A DNA stretch of 64,000 nt from Cytidiella melzeri (lineage: Eukaryota > Basidiomycota > Agaricomycetes > Polyporales > Irpicaceae), in the NCBI GenBank assembly GCA_022592445.1, contig JABYQR010000098.1:62001-126000 (forward strand). The letters are read 5' to 3'. The notes beneath the pieces were generated by a model, which worked only from the letters and a program-made list of their open reading frames with translations, searched no databases and was not told the origin of the DNA. The position numbers and the translations under genes are program-made. Positions 11,643-23,444 of this stretch are shown here, piece by piece. Position 1 is the stretch's first letter. The number at the start of each line of letters is the position of its first letter.

Positions 11643-14124
11643 GGTTGGAATGGAGGGAAGGGGGGATTGTGAATGAGAGAGAGGAGCAGGTCTCCAGCTT
11701 CGAGTGAGGAAAAGTGAGCTTTCCTTCCCGGAAACATAGCGTCCACCTTTATATACCTTGCTTTCAAGGCTCTCTAGGTGGAATGAAACCAATTTGAGGC
11801 GAGTATCCGAACCCAGCGGGCCATGACAAATTCCAAAACAAGGTGTTCTGTTAGCGAGACGTTCCAGTGCGATCAAATAGGGTGCGGAACCGCGAGGACC
11901 GAGACGCGTGACGGCGTAGGCCCATCTGCAAATGACGGCAGGCATAATTTGGCTGTAGAAAACGCTATGTTTATCGCATACGGAATCACCTTGATCGATA
12001 GCACACGGATCGCGAGTGCTCATGCATGCGACGCCTACGGTGTCATATGTCAAAACAATGCGCCGCAGGATTAATGACGGAGGGTGGCAGAGATGAGATC
12101 TGCTGGCCAAAGTCAAAGCCAAATTAGATCGGGCAAGTGCAGAGCAACTTCCCCACCAGGGTGTGCGGTCGGGAATGCGCAAGTCGTTGATGTTTGAGGT
12201 AGCAGCGCAGTAGGGTTTGCGAGTTGCGGCTATTCGAACAAACAAAGCAACGATCAGCCCTGGGGTGTTGAGAAGGACCTCAGGTACACGATGTGCTCTT
12301 ACCGCAAACAGCGGTGCCATTAGATGTGGCACTCCTTCAGATCCACTTTGTTCACCGATTAATCTACGTAGACAGATGTCGCTGCCTCCGCAGAAGCAAA
12401 TGAAGCCCGTTTAGTGACCGACGCTCCCACTGCAGCGTGTTGGTTGGGCGACCTCGAGTTGTTATTAAACCACATGGAGCATATCCTAAAATTAGATTCA
12501 CAGCGTCATTAGGCGTAAGACAGATGTAGAAGTAGTTGTAGCACTGTACCAGAAATGCAGGGAGGACAAGGCGCAGGTTCCTAGCCGGTAATCAGCTGGT
12601 GCTTCCTGGGGGATCGAACACCAATCTACGGATCTTTGGCGATGCGAGGGTTCTGCTGTTTGCGTGACAGCAGATGATGAGAAAGGTTATCACGTTGGAG
12701 TAATTAACTCCAATATAGGCGATACAGCCGTTACGCTTGAAGATCTACAACGTCCGTTCAGTAGCTCATGTGCATATCACGTGTTGGGGGCTTACTGCGT
12801 TGCTATCAGGTATTGATGGCAGTTGGACGTAGCACTGACACTCGTCGAGAGGAAGGTGCTGTGTGCAGGGCAAGCCAAGGAGTGAGCTGAAACAAGTCGG
12901 GTAGACCAAACGAAACGGGACACACACCACAAGCTGGATCTAGCCGCGACGAATGTCGGATTCGCCCGACGCCGCAAACGCGTGTTCGAAGTAGAAATTG
13001 ACAGGAATAAATTTGTTTCCACGAGATCCTACCTAGACATGCACGTGGTCATATGTGGCCAAATAAACAAGCAAGGCGCGACGGAGGTTTCGAAAGATGG
13101 ATCATGTATGTAGCATTAATCTTGACCTCAATCGTACGACGCCGCTCTCTAGGGACCTGCACGGCAACCTTCTCAGAGAGATGATGACTGCCGACTCCCC
13201 AAGTCCTTGAAACTCCACGCAAAGCATTTCTTCGACGCATCATGCCTGGAATTCGCCACAAATTAGCAATCTCCGATGCGAGATGTAGATTCAATTTACA
13301 CTCACTCACACACAGGTCGCTGCTTCGTCTCCGTTACCGGAATAAAAAAAACGAGGACAGTGTTTGAGTGTTCGAACCCAAAAGATACGCGATTATGCGT
13401 GAAGAAATTACATTCCGTGAATTACTGGAACCGAAGACTGGCGGGTAGCTGGGGCACCGCCAACGACGCACAGCTACTTCGTCGACCCTGGTCAACTTTG
13501 TAACAGTCGTTTGTAGCCTAAGCGAGATATCAGACTGTTGGTGATGGCAACGAGCGAGAGAGACACTCGAGAGGACATACAGCTCACCTGGTCGCTCGAA
13601 TGCGTAGGTCATTGGGGATGAGCTGTCTACAGGACGTGAGGATGGGACTGGGATGACTCCACGAAAGCATTCTCGAGGCTTTCTTGACAGAGCTTGCGAA
13701 CGCTGCCTGCACATCGTCCTGACTGTGCTGAATGAACAGCAGTGGAATGTGAGTACATACATCAAATGCAGGTTCGGTACTATTTTCCTAAACACACGCT
13801 TCGTCGTGCCATATGCACCGTTCGCGTACAGCTTGGGCATATAATTTGGACGACCTCGAGATCGATACGTCTGCGAATCGAGAAAAGTAGACTTCAGTAG
13901 TAAACTCAAACATTATGGTGGTTGTGCACCAGAGGCTGAACTGGGTTTGAATCGCTGATGCGACCGCGGGCGCACTGGTCCAAATAAGGAAACACTCGTA
14001 AGCTCAGGTCACGGCCTGTGTTTATCTTGATTCCGATCTTCACATGGCCACGGCAATGGAATCCTACACAAGGTGAGTGCTTTCAAATTCACACCGAACG
14101 TTCACGTCGTTCACACCTTTGAAT
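11643..14124. other. Long intergenic region without a supported gene
   Basis: Nearly 2.5 kb separate the divergent prenyltransferase and carboxylesterase genes. A 191-codon minus-strand open frame at 13334-13909 has no recognisable composition or splice context. Promoters for both genes should lie at the two ends. Confidence 0.4.
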
Positions 14125-16184
14125 ATGGCCCGCGTACATTTGCAGGAGGAGCTACTCGCCACGCAGTCTCGCGTCACTGTCGAGACGCGATACGGACCGA
14201 TCAGAGGAGGACGCGCGAAGAACGGCACAGCGGTGTTCTTAGGTATGCGTTCACAGCCTTGAGACGACCCGTCGATTGAGCTTGACAGCACGGGATCTGC
14301 AGAGGTGCCATTTGCGTTACCACCAGGAAGGTTTGAAGACCCGCAGCCGCTTCCCGCAGACTATCGATACGAGAAGAAGGACTATATCCTTGAAAGCTCC
14401 TGTGAGCACTACAAGTAATGTTCTGTACCTCCTAAATTTGCTGATTTTTTATTGAAGATGCCATGCAACCAGAGAACGACGGCCAGGCTGCAGGTCTGCC
14501 GCCAACTTCATCCGAAACTGGTGTTGCAGCTACTGACAGCACGCCATTTCAGGTGTACCTTTCGAGGACAAAGTCGGACTTGGCAAGCCAACCGAAAATC
14601 CGTCAGTATTGTTGATTGAAGAGCAGTGAAATTGATTTTTGACACCTCTTACAGCCTTTTCGTGAACATAGTGACCCCCGCAGAGTTTCCCTCAAAGACA
14701 GGCTTTCCAGTGAAAGTTTACATCCACGGCGGGTGAGAATTTTTTCTTATTCGTCTTCAATCGTCATCAACTCAATTCATTTCGTAGATTTCTGCAATTC
14801 GGCTCTCCTCATGGGCTCAGCGGACAAGCACAATACGTTGCAGCTGAGAGATCAGAAGTATGGGTCAACATTGGCTACAGGCTGTCCATCTTTGGATTTC
14901 TTGCGTGCGACGAGCCCAAGGTGTCTGGAAACTTTGGGTTCAAAGATCAGTGGCTTGCCTTACTTTGGATTAAAGAGAATATCGCAGCTTTCGGCGGTAC
15001 GTGTTGCGCACTTCTCACTCGTCGGTCTCGGCCCCTGAGCTAGTTTCGGCTTGACCTACAGGTGACCCTAACAACATCCAATTGTCCGGTCTCTCTGCTG
15101 GTGCTCATTCAGTCCACCAGATTCTCCAGCACGTTTCTCTTCTCCCACAAGAACAAGGGTCCCCTTTCCAATCAGCCGTCCTTCAGTCCAACGCGATCAT
15201 GTAAGTCCAGTGAGGCTTGTCATATGTCGCATCTTCGCATACTTACCCATTACTTGTACAGGATCTCACCAAAGTCTCCTCGAGATCTTCGCCCGCAATT
15301 CCAAGCGGTATGTCGTGCCCTCGGGATAGATCCATCATTGCCAGATGCCCTCTCGAAACTACGTGATCCAAATGTGACACCTGCGTCAGCACTCACCCAT
15401 ATCATCGAGACAGACAAGGCAGGCACTGAAAATGGTACATTTCGAGGTTGCGTTGAGGAGTCGTGGTTTCCTGGGACACCAGATATCATGGAATGGCAAC
15501 GAAGCGGTGGATTCGCGGACGCCCTGAGGGAGAAAGGCGTTCGAAGCGTCGTCGTAGGAGACCTAACGGAAGAATGGTACCTCTACTCTATCGCGCACCC
15601 GGTGAAGAGCATGAAAGACATCGAGCTCAACCTGAAGAGGTACTACCAGGATGATTTTATCAAAAAGACGATGGAGATGTACCCTGCCGTTCCTGATGGT
15701 GCTGACGAAAAGGAGTTTATGAAGTTGTTGGGACAGGTTTTGAGCGACGGGCAGGTTCATTTGCCTGTGAGGCTCTTGGCGAGAGATCTCGTGAGGGCAG
15801 GATTTCCTGTACTGCGTTATGAGATCCGGTGGACCCCTGAGCAAGTGCGGCCGTTCGGTGCGTGAAGATACCTATCCGACGGACTCTTGAACCTTTTCTT
15901 GATGAACGTTGAGCACAGGGTATGTTTCGCATGGTACTGATCGTGCTCTATGGGCTTTTCGAATCCCGTCGCTTGTGCAAGATCAGGTCGAGGTGGCGCG
16001 ATCCTGGCTGGAGGCTATTGCCCGCGAAGTGGAGGTGCTGGAAAAAGCTGGGAAACCCTTGAGATCAGAGACCGAGGTGTTGGCCCTGAAGGAAGATCGC
16101 GTTGTTGGCTGGAAGGAAGATGCAAAGTGGGAGCATTACATGGAGTTGCGACGTGCTCTCCCTGGCGAGACATTTGCAGAGTGA
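14125..16184 (+). CDS. Type-B carboxylesterase (alpha/beta hydrolase)
   Basis: Nine exons (14125-14242, 14303-14401, 14458-14493, 14553-14601, 14655-14732, 14788-14996, 15062-15200, 15262-15857, 15919-16184) join in phase to 529 residues. The family hydrolyses carboxylic esters. Visible landmarks: substrate-entry strand TRYGPIRGGRAKNG and EVPFALPPGRFEDPQP near the N-terminus; oxyanion-hole HGG (about residues 125-127); nucleophile elbow GLSAG with Ser at about 208; and a candidate catalytic His (about 446) in YVSHGTDRALWAF. The acidic member of the triad was not assigned. No signal peptide is seen, so an intracellular enzyme is likely. The start at 14125 was chosen because the upstream ATG at 14044 with its GTGAGT donor does not splice into the hydrolase frame. 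In-frame Mets upstream (14077) cannot be excluded. Substrate unknown. Confidence 0.88.
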
Positions 16185-16465
16185 AAATTGTGTTAAAGTT
16201 GAATCATGGTAAGTTTCGCTTGCTATGCAACAGAACTACTGACGGTCTGGCTACAATACTGTAGTATATTCGTTCCCTACATCAATTGCAAAGAGGAAAA
16301 AAATATGATCAACTCCGGGCCCTGCTTGAATCAGCGATGTTTGAGATCGCTCGGCTAAGGATTGTGTTTCTGCCCTGATAAAAATTCGGATCACTCGGCG
16401 TGCCAGTGTAATCTACGCGAGCACATAAAAGTGGCAGGACCTTCACTGACGACGACACGTCACAC

Positions 16466-17669
16466 ATGCTCACGTCGACGGTGCACCCTTCGAGCTCTTC
16501 AGCGCAACTGATCTCGCTCAGCGCGACGGTGCATCTGTCTCGTCCTTCAACAAATGGGTATGACCCGAAGTCTCCCTCGTGAGTGGGCATTCTTCATTCT
16601 AAATTGTGCTCCTACGCTGACTGACAGACGTCTACAGTCTGGTTCTCTTGTTTGGGTGGGGTCAGTGCGACACAGTTTGCACAACACTATGACAGCTGAC
16701 GTAGTATTCGTCGCGCAGCTCTGGCGAAGCTTTGCCACGTCAAGAAGTACGCTGACAACTTCCGCTCTCTGTATCCCACTACGACGATTGTCATAGTTGA
16801 AAACCAAGCGTCTTGGTTCTACGAGTCGCAAGCTACAAGGGTAAATCCGCACGATGTACATTTTTTTTCGATGACTGTTCCTTAGGGTTGACCCGTGGCT
16901 CTCCGCATGTACGAAGGAAGCAAACTTGCAACCTGTGGCCGACGTTCTCGACGAGTTGGTGAGAGCAGAAGGCGCCAAATTCCGTGGGGTACTGCTACAT
17001 GTTATATCTAATGGTAAAACCACGGTCAACTTTTTTCATGATGAAAAGGTTGCCGCCGACACGCGCGCTGACGGGTTTTTGTTTCTCTGACCAGGCGGCG
17101 CCCTTCAACTCATGACACTCTCAAAAAGACTGGCGCACACAAACCGCAAGTTCGATTCCCCGTTCCCTCTAGCTCTCGTGTTAGATTCCGCTCCGGACAA
17201 CAGAAGCATGCAAGCGTTCGTAACCGCCATTGTCGCCACGATCCAAAACCCGGCACTCAAGCTCCTCGCGAAACCGTTCTTTACGCTCGTGTATTGCGCG
17301 TTCCACGTCAACTACGGCTACCGTGACGGCTTTTTGGCAGAGCTAGGAAAACATTTGAACTCGCACAACCTCATTCCATTCCGGCGTTCGGATCAGACTG
17401 ACGCCGCCGAGCGAAGCAAGGACGCGGCCGCATGGCAGTGGTTAGTATCTCGCGTGTACATGTGTTCAGACACGGACGAGATCACTCCTCTGGAATCTGT
17501 CTTGGCTCATGGCGAAGACGCGAAAAGGTTGGGATACGACGTCCGGATGGAGGTTTTTAGGAATTCGCAGCATGTGTCTCATGCGAGGGCGGAACCGGAG
17601 AGGTATTGGACGGCAGTGCAAAGGCTGTGGGACGATACGCGTTCTGTGAACGTGTGTGCGAAGTTATGA
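16466..17669 (+). CDS. TMEM53/DUF829 family protein
   Basis: Five exons: 16466-16578, 16638-16660, 16719-about 16840, about 16886-17013, 17095-17669; about 319 residues. TMEM53/DUF829 proteins have an alpha/beta-hydrolase-like fold and are linked to the nuclear envelope or endomembranes in animals. The biochemical role in fungi is unknown. Family landmarks are LVLLFGW followed by HVKKYADNFRSLYPTTTIV (residues about 39-72), VLLHVISNGG before ALQLM, and the C-terminal PLESVLAHGEDAKRLGYDV with a final HVSHAR region. The start MLTSTVHPSS leads in phase into the family core. Exon 3 to exon 4 cannot be joined by a GT-AG intron while keeping frame: the GTAAAT donor after AGG at 16841 and the TTAG acceptor ending at 16885 leave one extra base. 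The gene is tandem with the esterase but the two are not functionally linked by sequence. Confidence 0.75.
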
Positions 17670-18648
17670 ATTATAGGTTGTCGGTACGCATTGATTACTA
17701 GGTCTTTCGTCTGCTGATGCAGGGTCTCATTGCACTCAGAGCGATGTCGCTGCTAATGTCTACGTCACGCATTCTATATTTGTGTGACCGTCCGATGCGG
17801 GCATAGTTTTGTGCGCGTTGATTGGACTGGTCATGGTTCATGATGACTTTTTGAGTTGGACCGTATAACGTACTGTAAAGCCGCCGCTGGCTTGCAATGA
17901 AGGTTCAATCACCGGCCGCAGTTTCCAATAGAAAACCAACTGACACCACTGTGTAGAAATGCGCAACAAAGTGGCTAGAAGTTCGTCGCTAGCGCAGGCA
18001 AACTAGCCCTAGGGCTGACACTGGCGAGCGAGGATGAAGAATTGCCATTGAGTCAATATATCTCATTCCTGCCATTGCGCTATGCGCTGTCTGCGGCTGA
18101 GTACTTGTATGAAGTACACTGCACTACTACGGACGTGTTGGCCGTTGCTGTGCCTTGAACTTGCAGGTTCCTGATCAGACACAGCCCGGGCGGATCGAAT
18201 TTTGCGGCGTCTATTACAGGCACCGTTTGAAGACGTTGGATCCCGAGTCGTTTTGTTGGATCATTGACTCGGAAACGAACTGCTCTCGTCGACAAAACTA
18301 TTTGGTGGATACATTCACGCGTGGCCAGCGTTCACCATATCGTTGTCGCTATCACCTCTGCTAAAATGAAGTCGAGAGCGGTATCCACGGGTGATGGACG
18401 ACCGCACAGCCCCGTCAAGGTACCTCCCACTGTTATGTTCTATTGACAAGATCCAGAAGTCCGCCAAGATCAACGCTGTTAGCGGTGGCAGTTCTCCCCT
18501 ATTCAATGGCGTTGAATGGCGGTACAACGTGTGTACTAGTATATATCAGTCTACGCCTGCTCACCGCTTAGTACAGACTTCACCCCACATAGCTACTTGT
18601 CCCTCCAACAACTTCTCACCACTACGTCCGTGACAGGCTCTACTGCCA
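17670..18648. other. Intergenic region upstream of the SPFH gene
   Basis: About 1 kb with no supported gene. The last 100 bases before the SPFH start are C/T-rich (cttgtccctccaacaacttc), as expected of a basidiomycete promoter or leader. Confidence 0.35.
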
Positions 18649-21067
18649 ATGGACGGTACTAGCGTTAACGGAAACACTACCATCGTCGGCGGCCCTCTCT
18701 CACAAATCGGAGACAGCGACTACTTGGCAGACGGTAGCCCCAATCCTACTTACAAGAAGCCTAGTAACCTGGCAGAGAAGGCTTTCTTCACTCACTCGAC
18801 GCCTCTACCCTTTGGCGAAAATGCCGAGTATCTAGACCAAGAGAGGCCGTTTTGCGTCAGTATCGGGAAGGACGGTCTGATCGCTGCCCTGGGAAAGTTG
18901 GACGAACAGCTCCGAAAAGTATGTTTATTCGCCAAGATTACTTTTCCTTTTCCTAGTAACCTTGAAGCTTATGTGGAAAAACTCGTGCAGTCAGGAAAGG
19001 AGCACATTCTGTCAAGCAAGGTGCGTTGCTCCGCGTACGCTTCTGCGTGCATGTGTTGAACGGTGTGCTGTCAGAAACCAACGGACTGGATAGGGCGAGA
19101 GATCACCCCCGGCCAACTCGGCCTCATCAACCATGGTGGTTTGCCCAAGATACTGACTCTCCCGGGAAGGTACCCTTCGTTCCCTCTGAGGAATTGGTGG
19201 GCACGAGAGTGGTGTGGGACCCAAGGACGTAAGCGACATCGGCCTCATGTTCTCCTTACGCGTACTCGTGCTCAACGCGTTGTCAACTAGTGTCCGATAC
19301 TGTGATTTCATTCCAGGGCTTGACCGTCGTGCAAGTATCCCAGAATCAGGTACGGTGCATCGAATCAACATGTGGACTCGGAATCTAAGTAAGCTTTTAG
19401 GCAGCAGTAGTGTCGGACCCTCAGGTAATTTCATGTTGACCTCAGTACTTAGCTTGAGAGTACTCACGCTTGGCTCTGCAGAATTGCATCTTCGTCATCA
19501 AGAACTCCGGTTTCGTCGCGTACGCCGTCGAAGGAACATTCGACGTTCTCGGGATTGTCGACCAGACGCACTTGGCCAATCCGTGGAAAGATTCGACGAC
19601 TGACGCCGTGCTCGGCTGGTGCGTTTCCGGGAATTGTTAGACTTCTTTCGGGGGTATTTGGTACTGAGACAGTATCTGTCTTGCAGGACCGAAGAGGTCA
19701 CCATGTTGAGCTCGGAAGAGAATTCAAGGAGCTACGTTGTTGCCCTCTTGTGCGAATGCTCCTCTTCACGCTGTCTTCATTTCACTCACTATAATACTCC
19801 AGCTTGAACATCCCTGCAAATAACTGCGCTATCCTGCAGAAGGGTAACGACCTCGAGCTTCTCCCCGCTGGCCAGCACTACATCACAAACCCGAACGTGA
19901 CACTGCGTGGGATGTACACTCTTGGTGAAAACCAGAAGGAAATGCCTACAAAGGACATGTAAGTTTCAACGTGCTGAGCGAGGCAGAACGAACGGTGACA
20001 CCTTGAGATTATAGATTTACTCGAGATCAAGTCCCTGTCGGCTTGACAATATACTTGAAATGGTCAGTGTTGACTAGTCCTCAGCTTTGTCGATGGGGAA
20101 CTGAACGATTGTGCAGGCAGTTGACGGAACCACTCAAACTCGCGAAGCACGGCTACATTACGCCATACGACGCTCTGCGAGACAAGACTCAGTCTATTCT
20201 CACCCAAATTGTCGCGCATCGTAAGTACTCGAACCGCAACGTATCTGGGAACTGTTGTTGACATATCATAAAGTGGATTACAGCTCGATGGTCAAGCAGC
20301 GCTCGCTAGGCCCGGACAACATGGACGACGGCACGGACGCCTCGTCTGCCTTCCTCGACGCCCTCCGCACACGAGCCATGGACGACCTCCACAGCGCTGC
20401 ACTCGAATACGGCATCGTCCTCAAAGATCTCGGTACGTTCCTTCTACTCTTTCGTCTCATCCCCTTCGAAACTGACCACACGACACAACAGCTGTCATTG
20501 ACCGACAATTCAAGGGCGACATCGCGCATACCATGGACAAGCTGACCACGAGGGCGTTGCAAGCCCAAGTCGAAGCCGCCAACGTCGATCGTGAGAACAG
20601 CAACAAGATCAAGCAGGAAGAGGGCGCGTTGTCCGTCGCGCGTGTCAAGGCTCAACTACGCAACGTACGTCTCTGTCCTTCCGATCCACAAATACGAAAT
20701 AAAACAAACACTTTTTTTGTATGTTTTGGGATGAATGTAGACCGAAGCAGACGCACAAGCATACAGCGTCGTCGCCGCCGCCCGCGCCCAAGGCGAACGT
20801 CTCCTCATCGAAGCACAAGCCCAAGCGCAGGCGACAAAAGTCGCAGCGGAAGCCGAGGCAGAAGCCGTGCGGATCAAGGCTGCCGCGCACGCGCAGGTGG
20901 CAGACCAGTTCGCGAGGGAGATGGAGTTGCGCAGGATGGAGGTGGCGAGGGTGCAGGCGTTTGGACCCAAGACAGTTTTTGTGCCGACGGAGGGGCTGGG
21001 AGGGCAGATGGGGGATACGATGGCGAGGGGGTTGGCGGCTGGATTTGGGCTTGGGGGGAAGGTGTGA
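18649..21067 (+). CDS. SPFH/Band-7 (flotillin-like) protein
   Basis: A multi-exon gene. Exons read as 18649-19020, 19075-about 19228, about 19318-19350, a 24-base microexon 19401-19424 (AAVVSDPQ), 19482-19618, 19687-19749, 19803-19958, 20015-20062, 20117-20220, 20274-20432, 20492-20664 and 20741-21067. SPFH proteins oligomerise on membranes as lipid-domain scaffolds. The core reads GLTVVQVSQNQ, CIFVIKNSGFVAYAVEGTF, IPANNCAILQKGNDLELLPAG, MPTKDMFTRDQVPV (approximate) and SILTQIVAHLDYSSM. It ends in a long Ala/Glu/Gln/Arg-rich coiled coil (EADAQAYSVVAAARAQGER onwards) and FVPTEGLGGQMGDTM. Two problems remain near the 5' end. The frame shifts by one base around 19208-19214 between the NWWAREW segment and the GPKD segment. 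A GTATGT donor-like site at 18919 has no acceptor in phase. Downstream junctions are clean. Confidence 0.82.
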
Positions 21068-21317
21068 AGAGGATTGTGAATGTGCATCGTTGATACCCCG
21101 CCCTGAGTAGATAGTTATTGGGACGATATCATACCAGAGACGTTTCTTTTTTCGCCACTGTGCATAATCACTGCTTTAATTGAGTAGTGTGAAACAGAGA
21201 TGGGACAGAGATGCTCATTACGACAACAAGCGTTGGCGAACGCACGATGAGCGCCTAAACGCCGGCCACAGCGTAAGTACAATCCTCAAACAACATAGCA
21301 TAAATGAAAGCTATGTA

Positions 21318-21526
21318 TTACAGCCAGCCCAATAACGATAGACTGCCGCGGCACAGTGTGCGCAGAGCAGAAGTGGCGCAGGTGGGGCGGGTGCCGTCTA
21401 GGACCCCGATAGCCACGCCGTTTTCCAGTTGCCCGCCTGCTTCGTTCTTGAGTGTGCCGGGGGCCTGCGCCTTCTGCTCTGCGCACACTGTGCCGCGGCG
21501 GTCTATCGTTATTGGGCTGGCTGTAA
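21318..21526. repeat. Foldback element: 56-bp inverted repeats around a 97-bp spacer
   Basis: Arms 21318-21373 and 21471-21526 are 56-nt inverted complements with one mismatch, which is TG against CG. Each arm runs from TTACAGCCAGCCCAATAACG at the outside to GCAGAGCAGAAG inside. A further 7-bp complement (gcgcagg) extends the stem after a small offset. No transposase is encoded; overlapping short open frames are shadows. It resembles a MITE or foldback element or a source of hairpin RNA. A target-site duplication is not obvious beyond the palindromic TTA/TAA ends. Confidence 0.7.
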
Positions 21527-23370
21527 CATCTGGATATATGTATTCTCTCAATGTTACGAAGGGCGTTTGCTTACGGAAACCGTCGCTGGTGAGTTATAGG
21601 CAGAATATTGCTACGCACAATGGGCGCCTAGTCGTTAGCCACGGCGTAAAGACATTTGCATTATTTCAAACGATGTAGTAAAAATCACATGAGTATACCA
21701 GGATATATGTGATATTTCCACCTTCTCGAGCAGCACTTCTACGAGAACCATCGCTGGTGAGCTATCAGGGAAATATTGCTGCAGGGGCAGATTGGCGCCC
21801 CGAAAGCCTCGAGCCCAACAACGTCTCGGAGTGATTAATCTATTTCTTCGTGAAGTTTGAACCGCACGGTTGACTTGAGCCTCATCAAGTGCGACGGCAT
21901 GTAGCATCGGTTTAGACCCATGACATGAGGACCGTTGGAGCGACTTGTGTGGTAAGACAGAAATCTCGAGCTGGGAACATATACATCATCAAAGCTCAGT
22001 ACTCGCCACCAGGTTGTTCCAAGTCTTACGAAGCAGCATACATATCCCGGTCTAGGCCAGCCTAGAGCCTCTGGAGACTAGGTGCATCGTCACCAAGGAG
22101 GTGACGAAAGATTGACTGTGTTCGAGTCACGTCCGTCGCTAGCTGAAAGCACTGAGTCGAGGAGGTCTCATGATGTAGAGTAGCGTCTCCGTAGCGTACA
22201 CGTGTAATGGGAGCTTTGGAGTTCTCGTGGGTGTTGTTTAGCGTTCAAATTGGACTCGACGCCCAGGGACGAGTTGGAAATAGATGACGTGGGTCGGTAA
22301 CGTAGAGTTTCGCAGAAACGTGAAGGGCAGACGGCAAGTGAAAGATTTGTTCGACAGCGTTGGCGGTACGCCAAGTTCCAGCTGTGACTGCCACGCCCAG
22401 ACCTGGCTCTTGAACGAAGATCTTCCTTATAACGCAAAGAACTGGCAAAGAACTACGCGTTGTGTATTAGTACTAGCTTCGCTCACCCCCACAGAGCCAC
22501 CTCAGCTCTCTGATCTCGAGGACTCCCCCGGGTGGGAAGCTGGAGTGGCTCTGTGGCGTGGAGGTCAAGTGTGACATGGCCCATTGTTCCGCATACCGTA
22601 AGACGATGAGCTTGTGCCTTTGACCATCTGCCGGATAGCCAGATATCGATGATGCCACAAGCGCAGCCCGTCGAGATTGCGTGGCGGCGTTCGACAGTTG
22701 CCAGTGTATAGGTGAGATACGCTCCGAGTCATGCCATAGCCGCAGTCAAGTCAAGATGCTTGTGGTGAGTCGGACAACGTATGGCAGGGAGTCAAGTTCA
22801 AGGCTATGCTAGGAGCTGGAACTGTTGGTGCAGTATGGAGGAAGTTGTCATGTCGAGGTACCGCTTTTGCGTAGCGCGTAGGGGCCACAAGTGCTGTCTG
22901 GAGAAAAAAAGACAAAACAAAGACTTGCGGTTGGAATGTCTGCGGGTTGCCTGAGATTGGCATAATACAAAGATTACAGCCCGTTGTTGGTCATCTTGGG
23001 GCTGATAGTTGGTAGCAGCGAGGCCAAGAATGATGGATGTAGCGGCTCACACAAAAGTATTTGTTCTGGAGATGGTGGCTTTGACGGGCGGTAATTGCCG
23101 AGTTTCCTTTTTGGGCTTTGGAAGGAGAAACATCTTATAGCCATGTGTTGTAGGCAGCACCGACTCTGAACTGCACGACCACGACGACCGTCCTCTACCG
23201 CAACGCTGAGCGTAGCGCATTCCACCTCACCCACACGGGTTCGTAGGGAGTGGCCGTGTTTCCGGTTACTATTTACAGCATACGCTTGACATCTCCACTC
23301 GGAACTCGCTGCTCGCCTATTGATCCTATATCCCTCGTCCGTACATAATCTGCCCCGAGGCCCCTCCCCT
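21527..23370. other. Intergenic region with one imperfect direct repeat
   Basis: No gene is supported. A roughly 38-bp imperfect direct repeat occurs at about 21577-21614 and 21744-21781 (both contain ATCGCTGGTGAG or GTCGCTGGTGAG followed by AATATTGCT). Remaining short open frames lack protein character. Confidence 0.35.
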
Positions 23371-23375
23371 CCCTC

Positions 23376-23382
23376 TATAAAT
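23376..23382 (+). promoter_or_regulatory. TATA box of the 23445 gene
   Basis: TATAAAT lies 63 bp before the ATG at 23445, preceded by a C-rich run (ccctcccctccctc), at a sensible distance for a transcription start and short leader. Confidence 0.55.
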
Positions 23383-23444
23383 CTTCCCGTTACGCCTCCT
23401 CCAACCTCACATACTCCATCCGTTTCTACTGCCTTACGCTCACC

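Noticed and set aside
13360..13385. tRNA T-arm-like word ttcgaaccc (GGGTTCGAA on the minus strand)
   Set aside because: No matching acceptor, D or anticodon stems around it.
13334..13909. 191-codon minus-strand frame
   Set aside because: No recognisable motif, composition unlike the neighbours, no partner exons.
14044..14072. Upstream ATG with GTGAGT donor as first exon of the esterase
   Set aside because: It cannot be spliced into the hydrolase frame at the CAG before GAGGAGCTAC; the ATG at 14125 gives a continuous frame.
21286..21678. Overlapping frames on both strands across the foldback element
   Set aside because: They owe their length to the GC-rich inverted repeat and mirror each other; not coding.
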